A stretch of 13,578 nucleotides of DNA, from positions 1 to 13,578 of the forward strand of contig JALUUN010000192.1 in NCBI GenBank assembly GCA_027021325.1, in the 5' to 3' direction. The translations under genes and the position numbers were made by a program. This DNA is from Planctomycetota bacterium. Its GTDB lineage: Bacteria; Planctomycetota; UBA1135. The notes below the pieces were generated by a model that was given only the letters and a program-made list of their open reading frames with translations, did no database searches and was not told the origin of the DNA. Shown one piece after another: positions 8,401 to 13,578 of the stretch (positions are counted from its first letter, which is position 1; each line of letters opens with the position of its first letter).

Positions 8401-8727
8401 GTGCCTGATCCCCTCGGCACCCTGAACCAGATGCGGACCCAGGTACTGGAGGCCGCCCTCCACCCCACGGACGAAACCACCGCTGACGGACGGCCGATCT
8501 GGGAGACCGACGTCGAGCTGGACAACTTCCAGCTCTACCGGCTCATGCTCGGCGGACCCTTCGCCCCCGGCGTACAGGAGGCCAGCTTCGACTGGCAGGG
8601 CCTGGTCTCGGAACCGCCGCCCCCGGGCATGTTCGACCCCGACCGCTACAACTGGCACTGGGTCGAGGTGGTCAATCCCGACGGCCAGACGGGTACCGGC
8701 GGCTGGCAGCAGCTCCTCCTTCCCTGA
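5425..8727 (+). CDS. Secreted beta-propeller / di-haem cytochrome c protein with unknown C-terminal region
   Basis: An 1100-residue exported protein. Residues 1-26 form a signal peptide cleaved after ALA. Residues about 30-460 look like a YVTN/YncE-type propeller, with recurring strands such as NTPDNSVEVWD, SDSVSVVEL and NRLDNSLCVVDP. Two haem-attachment sites follow, CASCH (477-481) and CVQCH (664-668). Around them are motifs I associate with propeller-cytochrome proteins and MauG-like di-haem enzymes: YHWRGDRPSFQDFNEAF (from residue 562), YPPNP, FGLTNEGTVQSLFHF, and FMKELDFGTAPLAG. Residues about 785-1100 match nothing I recognise. There is no lipobox or transmembrane anchor after the signal, so it is probably periplasmic. 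ATG 5425 is set by the signal peptide; the Shine-Dalgarno is poor. It diverges from a PQQ-type dehydrogenase and may take its electrons. A peroxidase or oxygenase-like activity is also possible; the true substrate cannot be told from the sequence. Confidence 0.8.
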   Translation: MSRSQPCLRGLQVALLCLLAVSPALAQGRGGYFNVESPHHRPVDLAEVGGRSLLLVCNTPDNSVEVWDTREDLPAEDRFLLRIPVGLEPVTVEWAPEVQCFFTADFLSDSVSVVELSLAPGAPASELEVRHLETTWVGDEPTDLEFHLFNGTIPLLYVGHMSIPELGVFFFDDNFRLQPVASDWFWPLARPVDPSEGLDPQIREIGIRETRALHVTAASTVYALNAKNRAERSQFEDYDYALHVGDVLGGYLSHLTGLGSLNFNMRAAPNGDLLVTGAEARNSNGSGSEVAAEPTGFVASTLYWIRDPEGAAEVLRWDVNALDPGDESLGIPPTPVPFDRAVSTLNDLALAPDPVTGAPARVFLASMGTDRILIAELQGDDPYAWPVRVVDLSPVDDSMCGPSGLRWKEARPTDPLDPGERLYVLNRLDNSLCVVDPVAGIVVDRMNLRNDPRPTWIREGAPFLYDARLSGSGFVSCASCHPFGRTDSQGWVLGEFNAPNPDPFPEEFLGGLRLDVELQAAHDFLANGFPTFKGIMVTQSLQGLLNHEVAPEAQELTTNAPYHWRGDRPSFQDFNEAFASLLGGQELPPEDIARFEEFVNSIHYPPNPRQGLDRRPSGDWGDDPGVLELPEDLGGPPEPTGEGAALGLKVWMMRDVDLCGGRSCVQCHALPDLSNNRMTEVLVESLAGTLLPLETAQIRGVAQREAFWSEDPVAEPTRLVGSFGLTNEGTVQSLFHFSSGFRDLAGRPKELKGVVAFMKELDFGTAPLAGLPLTVFPGSQDDPFVLDALTLFEEQAREANIGWTLRLFLEDGDPVGEGWWFDVRGGAGLWRRSADPARSAATNDLLDLLVLPHQRAVFLATPLGSELRVAADDGIARILTAPAPSQVELLPAEPNTFYEMVPLMSQNWVPVDFSNPDPADFFWDGAFLGGTPVTSFNHAVRLFQYGLILDGQGSYGLTELRHEPPRRLRVAAWDLQPGALLRLHSPWDPAAPVPDPLGTLNQMRTQVLEAALHPTDETTADGRPIWETDVELDNFQLYRLMLGGPFAPGVQEASFDWQGLVSEPPPPGMFDPDRYNWHWVEVVNPDGQTGTGGWQQLLLP

Positions 8728-8746
8728 TCCCCGCTCCCGCTGTTCC

Positions 8747-8780
8747 CGCCCCCGGCCCGCTCCGTCGGCGGCCGGGGGCG
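8747..8780. terminator. Strong GC-rich hairpin between convergent transcription units
   Basis: CGCCCCCGGCC (8747-8757) and GGCCGGGGGCG (8770-8780) form a perfect 11-bp stem with a 12-nt loop. The element fills the 61-bp gap between the cytochrome stop (8727) and the nadK stop (8789), so it can serve both strands. It lacks a T-tract on either side apart from TTT on the minus-strand approach, so it is not a textbook intrinsic terminator. Confidence 0.6.
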
Positions 8781-8788
8781 AAACCGGC

Positions 8789-9682
8789 TCAGGCCTCGCC
8801 GTCGCCCGGCGTGACGCCCCAGCCCAGTTTGCCGCGCAAGCGATCGTAGAACGTGGTGTCCACGACCAGGCGGAAGCGCCGGCGCGAGGGACCGACCCGG
8901 ACCACGTCTCCCGGGTGCAGGCGATGCTCCTCGTGGCCGTCGGCGGTGAAACCCGCGTCCTGGTGGACGGTCAGGGCCGCCACTCGGTGACCGGGCAGGA
9001 CCAGGGGCCGCATGCCGAGCATGTAGGGAGCGAGGGGAGTCACCACGAAGGCATCGAGGCGCGGACTCAGGACCGGGCCGCCGGCGGCGAGGCTGTAGGC
9101 CGTGGAACCGGTCGCCGTGGCGACGATCACCCCGTCACCGCGGTACTGGCAGACCGGCCGCCGGTCCACGGTCAGATCCACCTCCACCATGCTCGAACCC
9201 CAGGTCCGCTGGATGGCGATCTCGTTGAGGATATGGGTATCCAGGAGCACCCGCCCCTGGCGGCGGATCCGGGCGTGCATCATGGCGTGCTCCTCCAGAG
9301 CGGCACGGCCCTCCAGGGCCCGATCCAGGACCCGCAGCGCGTGCTCCCGGGAGACGCCCGCCAGGAAGCCCACCCGCCCGAAGTTCACCCCGAGGACCGG
9401 CACCTGGCGCTTGCCGAGACGGAAGGAGACCGCGAGCATGGCGCCGTCGCCTCCCAGGACGACCACAAGGTCGGGTTTGCTGCGGATGGGATCGCGGCTG
9501 CGGACGGTCTCCACATCCAGAACCCGCGCCCGCCCCTGGAGGTGGTCGGCGACCCGTTCCGCCGCTTCCAGGGCCTCGGGCTTGCCCGGATCGGAGACGA
9601 CCAGAACCCGCGGCTTGCGCGAGCGGGGCAGGCTGAGACGCTCGGCGCGCGCCCCGCCGCGGCCGCCGTTGCCCGGACTCAC
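8789..9682 (-). CDS. nadK: NAD kinase
   Basis: A 297-residue ATP-NAD kinase that phosphorylates NAD to NADP in the cytoplasm. Diagnostic motifs are VVVLGGDGAML with GGDG at 77-80 (catalytic D79), NFGRVGFLAG (100-109, usually NxGxLGFL), the LNEIAI motif (N153, E154), and GDGVIVATATGSTAYSLAAGGP, whose TGSTAYS is at 191-197. Length fits the family (about 290-300). The start is GTG 9682, whose GTGA overlaps the dxs stop by 4 bp, with an AAGGAGGAG run inside the dxs end acting as ribosome site. The frame is open far upstream, but those residues are a shadow of dxs. It is the last gene of the xseA-xseB-ispA-dxs-nadK operon. A tlyA gene, often found between dxs and nadK elsewhere, is absent. Confidence 0.95.
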   Translation of the reverse strand: MSPGNGGRGGARAERLSLPRSRKPRVLVVSDPGKPEALEAAERVADHLQGRARVLDVETVRSRDPIRSKPDLVVVLGGDGAMLAVSFRLGKRQVPVLGVNFGRVGFLAGVSREHALRVLDRALEGRAALEEHAMMHARIRRQGRVLLDTHILNEIAIQRTWGSSMVEVDLTVDRRPVCQYRGDGVIVATATGSTAYSLAAGGPVLSPRLDAFVVTPLAPYMLGMRPLVLPGHRVAALTVHQDAGFTADGHEEHRLHPGDVVRVGPSRRRFRLVVDTTFYDRLRGKLGWGVTPGDGEA

Positions 9683-11613
9683 GGGGCGCTCTCCTCCTTC
9701 ACGGTGGCCGCACCCTGCAGGCTTTCGGCCCAGGCCTCCGCCAGGGCCTCGGGCGTCAGACCGCAGGCCGCGAGCTGCTCCTCCCGGGAAGAGGCATGCT
9801 CGACGAAGCGGTCGGCGACGCCGTGCCGCCGAAGCGGCACCCGCAGGTCGAGATCGGCCAGGGTCTCCGCCACCGCCGAGCCGAAGCCACCCTGGAGGGC
9901 ATGTTCCTCCACGGTGGCGATCCAGCCCAGCCGGCGGGCTGCCGAGGCCAGCGCCCCCTGGTCCAGGGGGCGGCAGAAGCGCGCATCCCAGACCTCGACC
10001 TCGTGCCCGCTGCGCTCCGCCAGCAGCGCGGCGGCGAGGAGCGCCGTCTCGACCAGAGCCCCGAGAGCGAAGACCGCACCGTCCCGCCCCGGTCGCAGGA
10101 GCTCGGCGCTCCCCGGCTGCAGCTCGGGCCGGAGCCCCGCCTCCGGTCCCAGGCATTCCAGGGCCTTGCCCCGGGGCCAGCGCAGCGCCCAGGGCCCCCC
10201 GCGCTTCAGGGCCTCGCGCAGCATGCGCCGCAGGTCCACGGCATCCCGCGGGCTGGCCAGGACGATGCCGGGGAGAGTGCGCAGATAGGCGAGATCGAAG
10301 AGCCCGTGGTGCGTCGGCCCGTCCTGGCCCACGAGGCCGGCGCGGTCCAGGGCGAAGACCACGTCCTCGCCCTGCAGGGCGACCTCCTGGAAGACCTGGT
10401 CGTAGGCCCGCTGCAGGAAGGTCGAGTAGATCGCCGCCACCGGGCGCCGCCCCGCCGTCGCCAGCCCACCAGCCAGGGCCACGGCGTGCTGCTCGGTGAT
10501 GCCGGTGTCGTAGAAGCGCTCGGGAAAGCGCTCGGCGAAGGCCGTGAGGCCGGTGCCGTGGGGCATGCCGGCGGTGATCGCCACGATCCGCTCGTCCTCC
10601 GCGGCCAGTTCCCTCAGGGCTTCGCCGAAGACCGCGGTGAAGGCGCGCCGCTCTCCATCCAGGACAGCCGGGCGCCGGGCGGCGGGGACCTTCCCCGGCT
10701 CGGCCGAGGGCGCGACCCCGTGGGCGCGCTGGGCATCGGTCTTCGCGGGCTCGTAGCCACGGCCCTTCTCCGTCAGGAAGTGGACCAGGTGCACGCCGTC
10801 GAGACGACGGATCCGCTCTAGAGCCTCGACGCAGCCGACCAGGTCGTGGCCATCCAGGGGGCCGACGTAGTTGATGCCGAGCTCCTCGAAGATGTGGCCG
10901 GGCACGAGCACGTGGCGGATCACCTCGCCGACCTCATCCACCTTGGAGCCCAGCCAGGGGATGCGCCGGGCGAGATCGCCAAGGCGTTCGTAGGCGATCT
11001 GGAGGGTGCGCGAAGTCCGGACCCGGCTGAGGTAGCGGGCCAGGGCGCCGACCGAACGGGCGATGGACCACTCGTTGTCGTTCAGGACCACCAGCAGCCG
11101 CGGCCGGTGTTCGGCCGCCTGGCTCAAGCCCTCGAAGGAGCAACCCGCCGCCAGACCCGCGTCCCCGACCAGGGCCACGGTCCAGGGCGGTTCCGAGCCC
11201 GGGGGCGTGCGCTGGCGCAGGCCCTCGGCGATGCCCAGGGCGAAGGAGACGGCGGTCCCGGCATGTCCGGCCGTCAACAGATCCCAGGGCGACTCCCGGC
11301 GGTTGCAGAAGCCGGACAGCCCGCCCGTCTGGCGCAGGGTTTCGAAGCGGGCGTAGCGTCCGGTCAGCATCTTGTGCGGGTAGCACTGGTGGCTGACGTC
11401 GAAGACCAGGCGGTCGCGGGCGAAATCGAAGACCCGGTGCAGGGCGACGGTGAGCTCGACGACACCGAGGTTGCTGCCGAGGTGGCCGCCGGTGCGCAGG
11501 ACCTTCTCGATGAGGGCCGAGCGCATCTCCTCGCACAGGAGCTCCAGCTCCTCGAGCTTGCGCTCCCGGAGGTCGGCAGGGCCCTGGATCTCGTGCAGGC
11601 GGAGGGGCGTCAT
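9679..11613 (-). CDS. dxs: 1-deoxy-D-xylulose-5-phosphate synthase
   Basis: A 644-residue thiamine-diphosphate enzyme joining pyruvate and glyceraldehyde 3-phosphate in the first step of the MEP isoprenoid pathway. Domain I (about 1-310) has GGHLGSNLGVVELT (H44), SHQCYPHKMLTGR (H75), GHAGTAVS (H117), D151, the NDNEWSIA segment (178-185) and GPLDGHD (H256). Domain II (about 320-485) has GITEQHAV with catalytic E374, IYSTFLQRAYDQ (Y396, R402) and DRAGLVGQDGPTHHG (D431, H435). Domain III is a transketolase C-terminal domain. Several motif positions are non-standard: GDA for GDG, GHAG for GHSS, and VSHQ for VGHQ. ATG 11613 is chosen because its ATGA overlaps the ispA stop and GGAA lies eight bases upstream; ATG 11619 would add two residues. 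Its product feeds the isoprenoid chain that IspA elongates. Confidence 0.94.
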   Translation of the reverse strand: MTPLRLHEIQGPADLRERKLEELELLCEEMRSALIEKVLRTGGHLGSNLGVVELTVALHRVFDFARDRLVFDVSHQCYPHKMLTGRYARFETLRQTGGLSGFCNRRESPWDLLTAGHAGTAVSFALGIAEGLRQRTPPGSEPPWTVALVGDAGLAAGCSFEGLSQAAEHRPRLLVVLNDNEWSIARSVGALARYLSRVRTSRTLQIAYERLGDLARRIPWLGSKVDEVGEVIRHVLVPGHIFEELGINYVGPLDGHDLVGCVEALERIRRLDGVHLVHFLTEKGRGYEPAKTDAQRAHGVAPSAEPGKVPAARRPAVLDGERRAFTAVFGEALRELAAEDERIVAITAGMPHGTGLTAFAERFPERFYDTGITEQHAVALAGGLATAGRRPVAAIYSTFLQRAYDQVFQEVALQGEDVVFALDRAGLVGQDGPTHHGLFDLAYLRTLPGIVLASPRDAVDLRRMLREALKRGGPWALRWPRGKALECLGPEAGLRPELQPGSAELLRPGRDGAVFALGALVETALLAAALLAERSGHEVEVWDARFCRPLDQGALASAARRLGWIATVEEHALQGGFGSAVAETLADLDLRVPLRRHGVADRFVEHASSREEQLAACGLTPEALAEAWAESLQGAATVKEESAP

Positions 11614-12503
11614 CGGCATCGTTCCAGGAGGAATCGCGGCAGGTCCCGGAGCGGCCCGCTCGCGGCTGCAGCAGGCAGACGCTCGCGGGCGAGGCCCGCC
11701 AGCGCCTCGGCACGCCGCAGGGCCTCGGGCAGGCCCAGGGCCCCGACCACCGTGGCCTTGCCCTGGTGTGCGTCCTTGCCGGCGGTCTTGCCCAGGGCCT
11801 CGGTGGCGGCGGTGGCGTCGAGGAGGTCGTCGGTGATCTGGAAGAGAAGGCCGACCGCCCGGCCGAAAGGCCGCCAGGAGGCGGAGGAAGCACCGGCGGC
11901 CGCTGCTCCCAGCTCCAGGCAGGCACCGAGGAGGGCACCGGTCTTGCGCCGGTGGATCTCCTCCACCACCTTCCACGAGCCCCGCGTGCCCTCGGCGGCG
12001 AGGTCCAGGACCTGGCCGCCGACCATGCCTTCGGCCCCCGAGGCACCGGCCAGGATCCGGACCTGTTCGCGAGCCAGGGCGGCGTCCTCCTGGCGCGCCA
12101 GGGTCTCGAAAGCCAGGGTCTGGAGGGCGTCTCCGGCCAGGATGGCCAGGGCCTCCCCGAAACGCACGTGCAGGGTCGGCCGGCCGCGGCGCAGGTGGTC
12201 GTCGTCCATGGCCGGGAGGTCGTCGTGGGCCAGGGAGTAGGCGTGGATCATCTCCACCGCCGCCGCCGCGGGCAGGGCCCGCTCCCGGGCACCGCCCTCG
12301 GCCTCGCAGGCCAGGAGGACCAGGGCCGGACGCACCCGCTTGCCGGGGCCGAGGAGGGCGTACTCCACGGCCTCCCGCAGGGCCTGCGGCGCACGGGCGA
12401 CGCTGCCTGCCTCCAGGGCCTGCTCCAGGGCCGCCTCGACGACGGGGCGGCAGCCCTCGAGCCAGGAGGCGAAAGCATCAGGCCTCGGCGTCGCCGTCTC
12501 CAT
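11610..12503 (-). CDS. ispA: Farnesyl diphosphate synthase (short-chain polyprenyl synthase)
   Basis: A 297-residue all-helical prenyl transferase that adds isopentenyl diphosphate to allylic diphosphates to make farnesyl diphosphate. The first aspartate-rich motif is HDDLPAMDDDHLRRG (D94, D95, D100), including the two-residue insertion typical of bacterial farnesyl synthases. The second is FQITDDLLD (D225, D226, D229). GPGKRVRPAL (52-61) binds diphosphate, and KTAGKDAHQGKAT carries the late lysines. Length and motifs match E. coli IspA closely. A geranylgeranyl synthase is possible but less likely. ATG 12503 lies inside xseB (26-bp overlap), with GGAGG 12 bases upstream. The stop overlaps the dxs start as ATGA, so the operon is tightly coupled. 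Confidence 0.93.
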   Translation of the reverse strand: METATPRPDAFASWLEGCRPVVEAALEQALEAGSVARAPQALREAVEYALLGPGKRVRPALVLLACEAEGGARERALPAAAAVEMIHAYSLAHDDLPAMDDDHLRRGRPTLHVRFGEALAILAGDALQTLAFETLARQEDAALAREQVRILAGASGAEGMVGGQVLDLAAEGTRGSWKVVEEIHRRKTGALLGACLELGAAAAGASSASWRPFGRAVGLLFQITDDLLDATAATEALGKTAGKDAHQGKATVVGALGLPEALRRAEALAGLARERLPAAAASGPLRDLPRFLLERCR

Positions 12504-12735
12504 CCTCCGGCACGGCCTCCTCCAGGGCCTGCTGCAGCTCCTCGGTGAGTTCGCGGACCCGGAGTTCGGCCCCGCGCAGCTCCTCCTGCAACCCCTGCAG
12601 CAGCCGGACGCCCTCCTGGTAGCGCTCGACGCCCTCCTCCAGGGAGAGCTCCCCGGACTCCAGCTCCTCGACGATCGCCTCGAGGCGCTCCAGACGCTCC
12701 TCGAAGACGGGGGGATCAGGCTCGGCGCGGGGCAT
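12478..12735 (-). CDS. xseB: Exodeoxyribonuclease VII small subunit
   Basis: An 85-residue, strongly acidic helical protein. FEERLERLEAIVEELESGEL followed by SLEEGVERYQEG is the XseB signature, and the rest forms a second helix (ELRVRELTEELQQALEE). XseB helical hairpins pack on the coiled coil of XseA to build exonuclease VII, which degrades single-stranded DNA from both ends. ATG 12735 puts the signature about ten residues in, as is usual. No Shine-Dalgarno is visible. It is 69 bp downstream of xseA and overlaps ispA by 26 bp in another frame. The last ten residues are an acidic tail (EDGDGDAEA). Confidence 0.92.
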   Translation of the reverse strand: MPRAEPDPPVFEERLERLEAIVEELESGELSLEEGVERYQEGVRLLQGLQEELRGAELRVRELTEELQQALEEAVPEDGDGDAEA

Positions 12736-12750
12736 GCGGCGGACGGTACA

Positions 12751-12770
12751 GGGGCCGGAAGGCAGGCCCC
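12751..12770 (-). other. Hairpin in the xseA-xseB spacer
   Basis: GGGGCC (12751-12756) and GGCCCC (12765-12770) form a 6-bp all-GC stem with an 8-nt loop in the 69-bp gap between xseA and xseB. As the only real gap in this operon it might attenuate transcription or modulate xseB translation. The region is so GC-rich that such dyads can occur by chance. Confidence 0.25.
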
Positions 12771-12804
12771 GGATTGTCCCCGGAGGCGGGCCCCGGCGCC
12801 AGGG

Positions 12805-13578
12805 TCAAGCCTCCTCGGGCTCCACCTCCTCCACCCGGCCGCGAAAGGCACCCCGGTGCAGGCGGACGCGGACCTCCTGGCCCGGCTGGAGTTCGCGGGC
12901 CTCGCGCAGCCAGGCTCCGGGCCGCCCCGGGTGCTCCACCAGGGCGAAGCCCCGCTCCAGGGGCGCCAGGGGCGAGGCGGCCCGGAGGCGTCCGGCCAGT
13001 CCTTCGGTACGCCCGTCCAGCCGTGCCATGCGCGGCCCCGGGCCGGAGGCGAGGAGGCGGCGCCCGGCCCGCTCCAGACGCCTGCGCAGACGGCGCCAGG
13101 GCCCGGGCACGACGGCCAGGCGCCGGCCGCTCTGTTGCAAGGCCGTCTCCAGGCCCCTCCAGGGACCCGGGGCCGCGGCGAGCCGCCGGCCGGAACGCTC
13201 CAGACAGCGCCGCGCTTCCGCGAGCCGGCGGGAGGCGGCGGCGGCAAGGAGGCCGCCGCTCTGCTGCAGGCGGCCCTCCAGGCGCAGGAGTCTGCGGTCC
13301 GGCCGCAGGTGGCGGAGCTCCCGGCGGTATCCTTCGATCCGCTCGCGCCGCGCCTCCAGCCAGCCCCGGGCCCCGGCCTCGAGACCGGCGGCGAGATCCT
13401 CGACGCGGCCCCGCGCCGCCTGCCAGCCCTCGCAGAGACGCACCGCCGCGGCCGTGGGGGTACGCGCACTCTCATCGGCAGCGAGGTCGGCGAGGCTGGT
13501 ATCCGTCTCGTGCCCGACCGCGACGAGGACCGGCAGCCGGGAATCCGCCACCGCCCGCACGACCGCCTCCTCCTGGAA
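12805..13578 (-). CDS. xseA: Exodeoxyribonuclease VII large subunit, C-terminal part (cut by window edge)
   Basis: The window holds the last 257 residues; the frame continues past base 13578, so the N-terminal OB-fold and part of the catalytic domain lie outside. FQEEAVVRAVADS followed by PVLVAVGHETDTSLADLAAD and TPTAAAV is the conserved XseA core, which includes the GHETD motif. Then comes a long Arg/Leu-rich helical stretch, the XseB-binding coiled coil, and the family's closing SPLAPLERGFALV motif with a small beta-rich end. Exonuclease VII processes single-stranded DNA in repair and recombination. An internal GTG at 13560 is not the true start. The helical stretch contains 21-residue tandem repeats, annotated separately. 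It is the first visible gene of the operon. Confidence 0.93.
   Translation of the reverse strand, partial: FQEEAVVRAVADSRLPVLVAVGHETDTSLADLAADESARTPTAAAVRLCEGWQAARGRVEDLAAGLEAGARGWLEARRERIEGYRRELRHLRPDRRLLRLEGRLQQSGGLLAAAASRRLAEARRCLERSGRRLAAAPGPWRGLETALQQSGRRLAVVPGPWRRLRRRLERAGRRLLASGPGPRMARLDGRTEGLAGRLRAASPLAPLERGFALVEHPGRPGAWLREARELQPGQEVRVRLHRGAFRGRVEEVEPEEA
13015..13269 (-). repeat. Tandem 21-residue (63-bp) repeats inside xseA
   Basis: Three consecutive 63-bp units (13141-13203, 13078-13140, 13015-13077) encode LERSGRRLAAAPGPWRGLE.., LQQSGRRLAVVPGPWRRLR.. and LERAGRRLLASGPGPRMAR... A degenerate 22-residue copy, LQQSGGLLAAAASRRLAEAR.., precedes them (13204-13269). Twenty-one residues equals three heptads, fitting a coiled-coil region, although the PGPW turn breaks a continuous helix. 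Confidence 0.75.

Noticed and set aside
5119..8658. 1179-residue open frame on the minus strand opposite the propeller/cytochrome gene
   Set aside because: Its Gly/Glu/Val/Arg/Ala-rich composition shows no domain, and it also runs through the start of the PQQ-type gene. Long antisense frames are common in GC-rich DNA, while the plus-strand protein has a signal peptide and two CxxCH motifs.
9102..12240. Plus-strand open frames of about 465 residues opposite nadK, dxs and ispA
   Set aside because: They are low-complexity Arg/Pro/Ala or Gly/Gln-rich translations with no motifs, while the minus strand carries unmistakable enzymes at the same positions.
12504..13475. Long N-terminal extension of the ispA frame (621 residues in total)
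   Set aside because: The extension covers xseB and xseA in another frame and is Arg/Ser/Pro-rich. IspA homology starts at ATG 12503 and gives the normal family length.
1..13578. Mobile elements, CRISPR arrays, tRNA or rRNA genes
   Set aside because: I saw no transposase or integrase motifs, no regularly spaced direct repeats outside xseA, and no sequence readable as a tRNA or rRNA. Gene spacing leaves no room for them.

Overview
The window is a GC-rich bacterial chromosomal segment, packed with genes and free of RNA genes, mobile elements or CRISPR arrays that I can see. A WaaP-type lipopolysaccharide kinase, two secreted proteins with signal peptides and a c-type cytochrome point to a Gram-negative cell envelope. 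The secreted beta-propeller/cytochrome protein, the C-terminal beta-rich tail on the PQQ-type dehydrogenase and an atypical DXS remind me of Planctomycetota. That assignment is an impression from family resemblance, not a database result. Many starts lack a strong Shine-Dalgarno sequence.

Left part (1-3759): the last codons of a plus-strand gene run into a small hairpin. A convergent minus-strand WaaP-like kinase follows, then a 112-bp divergent region holding a 9-bp inverted repeat. Two overlapping glutamate dehydrogenase genes come next. The first has every catalytic and glutamate-binding residue I can check. The second is a clear paralogue in which the catalytic lysine is Met and four more pocket residues are changed, so it looks like a pseudoenzyme co-translated with its active partner. 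This pair is the most interesting thing in the window.

Middle (3760-8780): a secreted PQQ-type sugar dehydrogenase (minus) and a secreted 1100-residue beta-propeller/di-haem cytochrome c protein (plus) diverge from a 179-bp spacer containing four perfect DNA dyads. They may form a periplasmic oxidation and electron-transfer pair. A strong 11-bp-stem hairpin closes this block against the next operon.

Right part (8789-13578): a minus-strand operon reads xseA (cut by the window edge), xseB, ispA, dxs, nadK. It encodes exonuclease VII, farnesyl diphosphate synthase, DXP synthase and NAD kinase. The last four genes overlap one another by 4 to 26 bp. This is a widespread bacterial gene neighbourhood. 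Its unusual points are a 21-residue tandem repeat in XseA and departures from the canonical thiamine-diphosphate motifs in DXS. No stretch longer than 300 bp lacks a gene; the largest gap is 179 bp (5246-5424).
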